Source of the DNA: Christensenellaceae bacterium
GTDB taxonomy: Bacteria; Bacillota; Clostridia; Christensenellales; UBA1750
DNA: 39,544 bases
Direction: 5' to 3'
Assembly (NCBI GenBank): GCA_031280685.1
Contig: JAITGM010000037.1
Coordinates: 1-39,544 of the forward strand
The notes below the pieces were generated by a model. It made no database searches and was not told where the DNA came from. It was given only the letters and a program-made list of their open reading frames with translations. Shown here piece after piece: positions 17,443-23,548 of this stretch. Made by a program: the position numbers and the translations under genes. Position 1 is the first letter of the stretch, and each line of letters opens with the position of its first letter.

Positions 17443-18561
17443 TTAAAGCCCCAAATGCGAAAGAATCATGGCGCTTACATGGCCAAAACCGCGCAGGGTG
17501 CCCAAAGGGCGCGGCGGGCTGCCCCTTTTTAGGGCCAGGAGCGGCACGTACTCGCGGGTGTGGTCCGTGCCTAAAAAGCAGGGGTCGCAGCCGTGGTCGC
17601 CGGTGATGAGCAGCAAATCCTCTTCGCCCAGGGCCGAAATCAGCTCAGGCAGGCAGCGATCGAAGGCTTCGAGCGCCGCGCCGTAGCCGATCGGGTCGCG
17701 CCGATGGCCATAGAGCATGTCGAAATCGACTAAATTCACAAAAAGAAGGCCGGTGAAAGGCTTTTTCGCCTCCTCAAGCAGCACGCGGATGCCATCTTCG
17801 TTCCCGCCGGTCGGAATCGAGCGCGAAACGCCGCGCCCGGCGAAGAGATCGCCGATCTTACCCACGGCGACGACCTCGCAGCCGGCCGAATAAAGCCTGT
17901 CGAGCAGGGTTTCGCCAAAGGGTTGCAGCGAAAAGTCGTGCCGCCTGCCCGTGCGGCTGAACTGCCCTGGCGCGCCGACGAAGGGCCTGGCGATGACGCG
18001 GCCAACGGCGAGCGGCCCCTTAAGCAGTTCCCTGGCGCGCCGGCAGATGGCATATAGCTCTTCCGGCTTAATGATCTCCTCGTGCGCTGCGATCTGAAGA
18101 ACGCTGTCTGCCGAAGTATAGACGATGGGCTGCCCCGTGCGCAGATGCTCTTGGCCGAATTTTTCGATGACCGCAAGGCCGGAGGCGACCACATTGCCCA
18201 AGACCTTCCGCCCGATGGCTCGTTCAAGCTCCGCGATGAACTCGGCCGGGAAGCCATTCGGGAAGGTGGGGAAGGGCGCGGCGAGCTGCAGCCCGGCCAT
18301 CTCCCAGTGGCCTGTAGCCGTATCCTTGCCGGGCGAAAGCTCCTGCAGGCGGCCATAGCTTGCAAGGGGCATCGGCACGCCGTGGCTTAGCCCTTCGATG
18401 TTGAGAAGCCCCAGGCCCTTCAGGTTTGGCAGCCGGATCCCCGGGCAGGCCGAAAGCACGCTTTGCAGGGTATGGCTTCCCTCGTCGCCGTAGGCCGCGG
18501 CATCTGGCAACGCGCCCACGCCAAGGGAATCGAGCACGATGAGGATCGCTCTTTTGTGCAT
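17443..18561 (-). CDS. deoB: Phosphopentomutase
   Basis: A 372-residue alkaline-phosphatase-fold mutase, slightly shorter than the usual 390. Metal and catalytic motifs are in place: VLDSLGVGALPDA at the N-terminus (Asp11), GKDTATGHWEM near 78-88, VNLVDFDMLYGHRRD, GDHGCDP and TDHTREYVPLL. It interconverts ribose 1-phosphate (or deoxyribose 1-phosphate) and ribose 5-phosphate in nucleoside salvage. The start at 18561 has GGAGGT upstream. It lies 25 bases after the spoIIM-like gene on the same strand; this neighbourhood is also known in Bacillus, where spoIIM and the phosphopentomutase gene drm are close together. Confidence 0.96.
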   Translation of the reverse strand: MHKRAILIVLDSLGVGALPDAAAYGDEGSHTLQSVLSACPGIRLPNLKGLGLLNIEGLSHGVPMPLASYGRLQELSPGKDTATGHWEMAGLQLAAPFPTFPNGFPAEFIAELERAIGRKVLGNVVASGLAVIEKFGQEHLRTGQPIVYTSADSVLQIAAHEEIIKPEELYAICRRARELLKGPLAVGRVIARPFVGAPGQFSRTGRRHDFSLQPFGETLLDRLYSAGCEVVAVGKIGDLFAGRGVSRSIPTGGNEDGIRVLLEEAKKPFTGLLFVNLVDFDMLYGHRRDPIGYGAALEAFDRCLPELISALGEEDLLLITGDHGCDPCFLGTDHTREYVPLLALKRGSPPRPLGTLRGFGHVSAMILSHLGL

Positions 18562-18586
18562 GGAAAAGACCTCCTTAACAAAGGGG

Positions 18587-19114
18587 TTAAAGCATCAGCG
18601 CTACGGCCAGCCATTCCAAAACGAGGGTGCAAAGCGCCGGCAGGCACCAGCACGAAAGATGGATGAGGTAGCTTCTGGGGGCCAGGCTTCGGCGCTTGAA
18701 GGCCTGCGCAAAGCCCGTGCAGCAGGCGCCGATCAGGCAGAGCAGCACGAGCAGCCCTTGCGGAAAAACGAGGAGGAGGAAGCTCAGAAGCCTGCCCACG
18801 CCCAGCGTAGAGAGCCACCAGCCCCAGGCGAAGCCGATGGCGTAGGCCCGAATGATCAGCACCGCCCCGGCCAGCGGCGCGCCCAAAAAGTGCAGCGCGC
18901 AGGGCAGGAGCAGCGCGAAGCACCACACTTCGCGAAGCACGCCGCGCAGCGCGATGAAGGGCGTGAGCGGCACGAACACCACGCGGATCTTCTCGATTGA
19001 AAACGCGTGGGACATTCCGCAGGAAACAAAGACCAGCGCCACGAAAACTAAGCCGATTTGCCAGGGCAGGTAGCTGCGCAGTTGCATCAGCCAAAGGTTG
19101 ACAAGCCTTTTCAC
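18587..19114 (-). CDS. spoIIM: SpoIIM-like integral membrane protein
   Basis: A 175-residue, strongly hydrophobic protein with about five membrane helices. The pattern of a short basic N-terminus, a long helix, then a loop region and LVFPQGLLVLL near residues 121-131 resembles stage II sporulation protein M, which drives peptidoglycan remodelling during engulfment. Primary sequence similarity is low, so the call leans on topology and on its place directly before deoB, as in other Firmicutes. The xerD gene often found between them is absent. The start is a GTG at 19114 behind a GAGGGGGG Shine-Dalgarno that is overlapped by an inverted repeat. A generic DUF95 membrane protein is the alternative. 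Confidence 0.6.
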   Translation of the reverse strand: MKRLVNLWLMQLRSYLPWQIGLVFVALVFVSCGMSHAFSIEKIRVVFVPLTPFIALRGVLREVWCFALLLPCALHFLGAPLAGAVLIIRAYAIGFAWGWWLSTLGVGRLLSFLLLVFPQGLLVLLCLIGACCTGFAQAFKRRSLAPRSYLIHLSCWCLPALCTLVLEWLAVALML

Positions 19115-19123
19115 GAAAATCCC

Positions 19124-19148
19124 CCCTCATAGGGGAAAACTATGAGGG
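19124..19148 (-). promoter_or_regulatory. Hairpin covering the ribosome-binding site of the spoIIM-like gene
   Basis: CCCTCATAG and CTATGAGGG form a perfect 9-bp inverted repeat with a 7-base spacer. On the minus strand the second arm contains the start of the GAGGGGGG Shine-Dalgarno, six bases before the GTG start. If folded, the mRNA would hide the ribosome-binding site. Confidence 0.55.
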
Positions 19149-19175
19149 TTTTATCGGAAATATGCGCCGGAGCGC

Positions 19176-19305
19176 GGCACAGGCCGAGCTCTCCGTCAGG
19201 CGGCAGGCGCTTGGATGCGGGGTGGCTTCAGCGCATGAAAGCCAGGGCATGGCAGCACCGTCCTCGTTTCGCGCCCCGGGTCCTGCCGCCGATGGTCGCG
19301 GCGAA
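19176..19305 (-). pseudogene. Decayed partial copy of the adjacent GNAT gene
   Basis: This stretch aligns with the middle-to-3' part of the intact GNAT gene at 19325-19858 (about positions 19411-19585). Shared segments are GCCGAGCT...TCAGGCGG, CGCTTGGATG against GCTTGGATGG, AAAGCC, CCTGCCGCC and ATGGTCGCGGCG. About 26 bases present in the intact gene are missing, and small shifts break the frame. On the minus strand RRDHWRQGLGHE of the intact gene appears as RRDHRRQDPGRE. It is the remains of a tandem duplicate. Confidence 0.7.
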
Positions 19306-19324
19306 CGCAGGCGCGGCCTGCTGC

Positions 19325-19858
19325 CTATGGGTTGGAGCGGAGCCAGCTTTCGTGGTCAATGGCATAGCGCAGGCCGCCCGCGCCGCCGTAGGCTTCGGGC
19401 AGCGGCATCTCGCGGCGCAGGCCGAGCTTCTCCATCAGGCGGTAGGAAGCAATATTCTCCATGTGGCAGGTTGCTTGGATGGAAGGCAGTGCGAGGGCGC
19501 CAAAGCCCAGGCGCAGGAGCGCCTCGCCCATTTCGTGCCCCAAGCCCTGCCGCCAATGGTCGCGGCGGAGCGTCCAGCCAAGCTCGGGCCCGTCGTCGCA
19601 ATGGAAGAGCGCGCCGCCGCCAATGAGCGCGTCGCAGCCCTTGAGCACCGCTGCATACTCGAAGTTGCGGCAGGGCATTTCGCCTGCCGAAGAAATCGCG
19701 TAAGCGAGGAAATCCCTCACTTGCTCGGCGCTACGCGGCCCGTAGCGGCGGTATTTCATAGTTTCGGCATCGCTCATATAGGCAAAAACGGCGTTAAAAT
19801 CGCCGGGTTCGAAGGCGCGTAGCCGCAGGCGCGGCGTGCCCAGCTCAATGAAGCGCAT
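19325..19858 (-). CDS. GNAT acetyltransferase, RimJ/RimL type
   Basis: A 177-residue protein with the RimJ/RimL-like layout: TPRLRLRAFEPGD at the N-terminus, ELGWTLRRDHWRQGLGHEMG as the acetyl-CoA-binding motif, and NIASYRLMEKLGLRRE near the C-terminus. Members acetylate protein N-termini (ribosomal S5, L12, S18) or small molecules; which applies here cannot be told. The start at 19858 has GAGGAGGG immediately upstream and gives the typical short N-terminus, although the frame stays open far upstream inside the next gene. It is followed by the remains of a second copy of itself. Confidence 0.88.
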   Translation of the reverse strand: MRFIELGTPRLRLRAFEPGDFNAVFAYMSDAETMKYRRYGPRSAEQVRDFLAYAISSAGEMPCRNFEYAAVLKGCDALIGGGALFHCDDGPELGWTLRRDHWRQGLGHEMGEALLRLGFGALALPSIQATCHMENIASYRLMEKLGLRREMPLPEAYGGAGGLRYAIDHESWLRSNP

Positions 19859-19916
19859 TTTCCCTCCTCGCTGCCGAGTGGCTAGATCGGCACGCCCCGG
19901 CTCACACACAAGCAGA

Positions 19917-19936
19917 AAATCAGGCCCCAATGGGCC
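19917..19936 (-). terminator. Weak hairpin after the YqeG-like gene
   Basis: On the minus strand GGCCC-ATTG-GGGCC is followed by TGATTTT, about 35 bases after the phosphatase stop. The stem is only five base pairs, so termination is uncertain. Confidence 0.35.
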
Positions 19937-19971
19937 GAAAATGAGATGAATCCTTGCGATTTTCCTTCGCC

Positions 19972-20451
19972 CTAGGGCCTGCGGCCCAATAGCCACTCGG
20001 CGCGGCGGCTGAAACCCTTCGTAAAGGCCGACTCCCTTTTTCGGTCGAGCGGTTCGACCAGCACGCGGCGCATGCCGCAGAGCAGGGCGGCGGGCAGGTC
20101 TGTCAGTAGCTGGTCGCCGAGCATGGCGCAGTGCTTGGGCGGCATGCCAAGCGCTTTTGCCGCTCGCAGCAGGGCGAAGGGCAGGGGCTTCATCGCGCGG
20201 TGAAAGATGGGCAGGCCCAGGCGCGCCGCCAAGGGTTGAAGGCGCCGCGTCCGCGCGTTGGAAACTACGGCCAGGGCAAAGCCCATGGCCTTCGCCTGCC
20301 GCAGCCAAAGCAGCGTTTCATCTGGGATTTGAAGGCTATGCCAGAAGCAGAGCGTGTTGTCCGCATCCAACAGCAGCGCGCGGACGCCAAGCGCCCGCAG
20401 CGCGTCGAGATCCACCTCAAACAGCCTGCCCGCGCGCAGGATCTCAGGCAT
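19972..20451 (-). CDS. YqeG-type HAD superfamily phosphatase
   Basis: A 159-residue HAD hydrolase of the YqeG (IIIA) family. The nucleophile motif is LLDADNTL, motif II is VVSNA, the conserved Lys lies in AMKPLPFA and motif IV is MLGDQLLTD. The size fits the family, which includes phosphatidylglycerophosphate-phosphatase-like enzymes in other organisms; the substrate here is unknown. The start at 20451 lies inside the end of galE and overlaps it by eight bases, so translation is probably coupled. In other Firmicutes the gene usually sits with yqeH, so its place after galE is unusual. Confidence 0.9.
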   Translation of the reverse strand: MPEILRAGRLFEVDLDALRALGVRALLLDADNTLCFWHSLQIPDETLLWLRQAKAMGFALAVVSNARTRRLQPLAARLGLPIFHRAMKPLPFALLRAAKALGMPPKHCAMLGDQLLTDLPAALLCGMRRVLVEPLDRKRESAFTKGFSRRAEWLLGRRP

Positions 20452-21457
20452 GGTAGCCCTTGGGGTTCTGCCTTTGCCAGCGCCAGGCATCGCGCAGCAT
20501 GTCGTCCAGCCCCTTTTCGGCCTTCCAGCCAAGGAGTCTTTCGGCCTTTTCGGTTGAAGACCAGCTTTCATCCGCATCGCCCGCGCGTCTTGGCGCGATG
20601 AAGTGAGGGATGGGCACGCCGTTGACCCGCTCGAAGGTATGAATCACATCCAGCACGCTCGAAGCCTTTCCCGTGCCAAGGTTAATGGCCTCGCAGCCCT
20701 TGTGCGCCGCGGCGTAGGCCATCGCCGCGGCGTGGCCGCGCGCCAGATCGCAAACGTGGATATAATCGCGCAGGGGCGTGCCGTCCGGCGTGTTGTAATC
20801 GTTTCCAAAGACGGGCAGGCGTTCGAGTTCGCCCACAGCCACGCGGGTGACGTAGGGGATCAGGTTATTGGGGATGCCGCTGGGGTTGTCGCCGATGAGT
20901 CCGCTTTTGTGCGAGCCCACGGGGTTAAAATAGCGCAGCAGCACCGCGGAAAAGTCTGGGTCGGCAAGGCACAGATCGCGCAGAAGCTGCTCGATGGCGA
21001 ACTTCGTCCAGCCATAAGGATTGACGCAGCCAAGGGGCATCTTTTCGTCAAGGGGCATCTTGGTCGCCGCGCCGTAGACCGTGGCCGAGGAGCTGAAGAT
21101 CATGCTTTTGACGCCGAACTCGCGCATGATTTTCAGCAGTACGATGCTGCCGTAGAGGTTATTGTCGTAGTATTCCAGTGGCTTTTTGACGGATTCGCCC
21201 ACGGCTTTTAGCCCCGCGAAGTGAATCACCGACTCGATTTTGTGCGCCCGAAAGATCGCCCGCAGTTTTTCTTCGTCGCGCAGGTCGGTTTCATAGGCGG
21301 GGAAGTCCCTGCCCGTGATCTGCCGCACGCGCTCAAGCGCGACGGGTGAGGAGTTTACGTAATTGTCTGCGCTCACGATGGAATAACCCTGGTTTAACAG
21401 CTCCACGCAGGCATGCGAGCCCACATAGCCCGCGGCGCCGGTCAATAGAACGCTCAT
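20444..21457 (-). CDS. galE: UDP-glucose 4-epimerase
   Basis: A 337-residue extended short-chain dehydrogenase of normal GalE length. It has the NAD-binding GAAGYVGSH at the N-terminus, FSSSATVYG (Ser124), the catalytic YGWTK with Tyr148 and Lys152, RYFNPVGSH, and LRDYIHVCDLA. It converts UDP-glucose to UDP-galactose (or the GlcNAc pair), supplying sugar for surface polymers or for galactose use. The start overlaps the stop of the upstream glycosyltransferase by four bases (ATGA), and its own stop overlaps the YqeG-like gene, so all three form one translationally coupled operon. Neighbours point to glycan synthesis rather than the Leloir pathway, since galK and galT are absent. Confidence 0.97.
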   Translation of the reverse strand: MSVLLTGAAGYVGSHACVELLNQGYSIVSADNYVNSSPVALERVRQITGRDFPAYETDLRDEEKLRAIFRAHKIESVIHFAGLKAVGESVKKPLEYYDNNLYGSIVLLKIMREFGVKSMIFSSSATVYGAATKMPLDEKMPLGCVNPYGWTKFAIEQLLRDLCLADPDFSAVLLRYFNPVGSHKSGLIGDNPSGIPNNLIPYVTRVAVGELERLPVFGNDYNTPDGTPLRDYIHVCDLARGHAAAMAYAAAHKGCEAINLGTGKASSVLDVIHTFERVNGVPIPHFIAPRRAGDADESWSSTEKAERLLGWKAEKGLDDMLRDAWRWQRQNPKGYHA

Positions 21458-22419
21458 GCTTCCTCCCCCTCCGCGGCGTCAAGATAGCTTTCGATAAGGA
21501 AGCGCGGCCGCGCCTTGACCTCTTGATAGATCTTGCCCACATACTCGCCGATGACGCCCAGCGCCAGCATCTGCAGCCCGCCAAAGAGCGCGATGGTGGC
21601 GATGAGGGAGGTCCAGCCCTGTACGGTGTAGCCGAAGAGCTTCTGCAGCAAAAGCACGAGCAGGCCTAGCAGGCTCAGCGCGAAGATGATCATCCCGAAC
21701 GAGCTGATGAGCCGAATCGGCTTGACGCTTAGCGAGGTGATGCCGTCGATTGCGAAGGCGAGCATTTTCTTTAAGGGGTATTTCGACTCGCCGGCGAAGC
21801 GGTCGCCGCGCTCGTAAAGCACCACGGAGGACTTATAGCCAATCAGCGGCACCATACCGCGCAAAAAGAGGTTGACCTCGTGAAAATCGGCCAGCGCGTC
21901 GAGCGCGCGGCGGCTCAAAAGGCGGTAATCCGCGTGGTTAAAGACGGTTTCAACCCCCATGGCCGAAAGGAATTTGTAAAAAAGCTCGGCCGTGCCGCGT
22001 TTGAAGGCGGTGTCTTTCGCGCGGGAAGATCTCACGCCATACACCACGTCGCTGCCCTTTTCAAACTCGTCCAAAAAGCCGTCGATCGCGTTAATATCGT
22101 CTTGCAGGTCGGCATCCATCGAGATCGTGACCCCGGCGCGCCCGCGCACCGTCATCAGCCCGGCCAACAGGGCGTTTTGGTGGCCTCGGTTGCGCGAGAG
22201 GTTGATCCCCGCAAAGAGCGGATCCTCCCTCGTCAGCGCCTCAATCATCGGCCAGGTCTGATCCTTCGAGCCGTCGTTGACGAAGCAGATCCTGCTCCTT
22301 TGCGAAATCCGGCCTGCGTTTTGCAGCCCGCGCATCTTCTCGCGCAGGCGCTTTGAGGTTTCGGGCAGCACCTCTTGTTCGTTGTAGCAGGGGATGACCA
22401 AATAAAGATCGTGCGCCAT
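21454..22419 (-). CDS. GT2 glycosyltransferase with two C-terminal membrane helices (GtrB/CsbB-like)
   Basis: A 321-residue protein of the DPM1/GtrB type. It has IPCYNEQEV at the N-terminus, FVNDGSKD, LSRNRGHQNALLAG, the metal-binding SMDADLQDD, and MVPLIGYKSS followed by two membrane helices (about 232-255 and 268-290), the second ending GEYVGKIY. Such enzymes transfer a sugar from a nucleotide donor to polyprenyl phosphate on the cytoplasmic face, providing a donor for decoration of envelope polymers. The start at 22419 has GGAGGA upstream; the frame extends further without a ribosome-binding site. Coupling to galE suggests galactose or N-acetylgalactosamine as the sugar, but this is inference. 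Confidence 0.9.
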   Translation of the reverse strand: MAHDLYLVIPCYNEQEVLPETSKRLREKMRGLQNAGRISQRSRICFVNDGSKDQTWPMIEALTREDPLFAGINLSRNRGHQNALLAGLMTVRGRAGVTISMDADLQDDINAIDGFLDEFEKGSDVVYGVRSSRAKDTAFKRGTAELFYKFLSAMGVETVFNHADYRLLSRRALDALADFHEVNLFLRGMVPLIGYKSSVVLYERGDRFAGESKYPLKKMLAFAIDGITSLSVKPIRLISSFGMIIFALSLLGLLVLLLQKLFGYTVQGWTSLIATIALFGGLQMLALGVIGEYVGKIYQEVKARPRFLIESYLDAAEGEEA

Positions 22420-22488
22420 GCTGTTTTCGTCCTCCGTCCTTAGCGTAAAGACCTTCACACACCGAAGGAATTCCCTGATTTGGGCAAT

Positions 22489-22517
22489 ATCATACCACAA
22501 AACGGGGACGGATACAA
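22489..22517 (-). promoter_or_regulatory. Promoter of the glycosyltransferase-galE-yqeG operon
   Basis: Minus-strand TTGTAT, 17 bases, then TATGAT preceded by TGG (extended -10), about 70 bases before the glycosyltransferase start. The -35 is poor, the -10 good. Confidence 0.55.
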
Positions 22518-22610
22518 TTTTGATTTGTTTCCTTCCCCAGCGTTTGTTTGAAGGGGCATTCTGCGGGGTATTCATGGTTAACGGCAATTTTTTGCAAGGA
22601 GGATTTCATC

Positions 22611-23150
22611 ATGAAATGGATTTGCCCCATCTGCGGTTACGTGCACGAAGGCCCTGAAGCCCCCGAAAAATGCCCCCAGTGCGGCGCCGCAAAAGAAAAG
22701 TTTAAGCAAGCGGGCGGCGAGGCCCGTTCCTGGGCAGACGAGCACCGTATCGGCGTGGCAAAGGGCCTGGACGCCGAAGTGGTCGAAGGCCTGCGCCAGA
22801 ACTTCGCGGGCGAGTGCACCGAAATCGGCATGTATCTGGCCATGAGCCGCCAGGCGGATCGCGACGGCCTGCCCGAGATCGCAGAGGCCTATAAGCGCAT
22901 CGCCTTTGAAGAGGCTGAGCACGCTGCCAAGTTTGCGGAGCTTCTGGGCGAGGTCGTCTATGCAGACACGAAAAAGAACCTCGAGCTGCGCGTGGAGGCA
23001 GAATACGGCGCGACCGCCGGCAAGCTGCAGATCGCCAAGCGCGCCAAGGAGCTGGGCTACGACGCGATTCACGACACCGTGCACGAGATGTGCAAGGATG
23101 AAGCCCGCCACGGCAAGGCCTTCGACGGCCTGCTTAAGCGCTACTTTTAA
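22611..23150 (+). CDS. Rubrerythrin with N-terminal rubredoxin domain (reverse type)
   Basis: A 179-residue protein. An N-terminal rubredoxin-like domain has CPICG and CPQCG (residues 5-9 and 22-26), and a four-helix ferritin-like domain carries the diiron ligands in [19 protein letters not shown] and DEARHGKAF. In most rubrerythrins the rubredoxin is C-terminal; the reversed order is known from clostridial peroxide-reducing rubrerythrins, which use NADH-derived electrons to reduce hydrogen peroxide to water. The start at 22611 has AAGGAGG eight bases upstream. It is monocistronic with a strong terminator, and supports an anaerobic lifestyle. No PerR site was identified with confidence in the short leader. 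Confidence 0.95.
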   Translation: MKWICPICGYVHEGPEAPEKCPQCGAAKEKFKQAGGEARSWADEHRIGVAKGLDAEVVEGLRQNFAGECTEIGMYLAMSRQADRDGLPEIAEAYKRIAFEEAEHAAKFAELLGEVVYADTKKNLELRVEAEYGATAGKLQIAKRAKELGYDAIHDTVHEMCKDEARHGKAFDGLLKRYF

Positions 23151-23160
23151 GATTTGGCTC

Positions 23161-23197
23161 AAAGAGGGCTTTTCGCGCAAGCGAAAGGCCCTCTTTT
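23161..23197 (+). terminator. Terminator of the rubrerythrin gene
   Basis: AAAGAGGGCTTTTCGC and GCGAAAGGCCCTCTTTT form a long near-perfect stem with a GCAA tetraloop and a T run. Confidence 0.93.
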
Positions 23198-23217
23198 GCT
23201 CTTTTAAAGCCGAGGGA

Positions 23218-23247
23218 TTGACAAGAAAGCAAAAAAGCGGGTATACT
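23218..23247 (+). promoter_or_regulatory. Promoter of the T-box-metG-tatD unit
   Basis: Consensus TTGACA (23218-23223) and TATACT (23242-23247) with an 18-base spacer, directly upstream of the T-box leader. Confidence 0.85.
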
Positions 23248-23253
23248 ATGGGC

Positions 23254-23525
23254 ATTCAAAAGGCGATGATGGGAAGAGTAGGCGCTCCCGGCCGCATGAA
23301 AGAGAGTCCGCCGCCCTTGGTGAAAGGCGGGCGCCGGCAAGGGATGCTGAACATGGCCCCGGAGCCTTTTGCCCGAAGGCCTTTTGCGCTATAGGGCAAG
23401 ACGGCAGGCCCCGTTATAGGCCGGGCGGATGGTGGTCCGCCTCAGAGCGACAAATCAGGGTGGTACCGCGAAGAGATTCGCCCCTGCCAAGGGCTTTTGC
23501 CTGTGGCCAAGGGCGTTTTATTTTT
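23254..23525 (+). promoter_or_regulatory. T-box riboswitch leader controlling metG, Met (AUG) specifier
   Basis: The leader holds all main T-box parts. Stem I opens with a GATGATGGGAAGAGTA motif, has the AGAGAG and GGTGAAAGGC loops, and returns through CTGAACATGGCC, where ATG (23353-23355) is the likely specifier for tRNA-Met. The T-box itself reads AGGGTGGTACCGCG (23457-23470) and includes the UGGN stretch that pairs with the tRNA acceptor end. It is followed by a terminator hairpin (about 23477-23518) and a T run. Uncharged tRNA-Met is expected to favour the antiterminator and allow metG transcription. Exact stem boundaries were not computed. Confidence 0.93.
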
Positions 23526-23548
23526 GACCGAAAGGGTGGGAACTTGCG

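Noticed and set aside
19142..19626. Plus-strand frames spanning the GNAT remnant and intact GNAT gene
   Set aside because: They arise because both copies share the same antisense frame; no start signals or known domains.
19858..20308. Upstream extension of the second GNAT gene
   Set aside because: The extension runs through the YqeG-like gene in another frame; the short start has a perfect Shine-Dalgarno.
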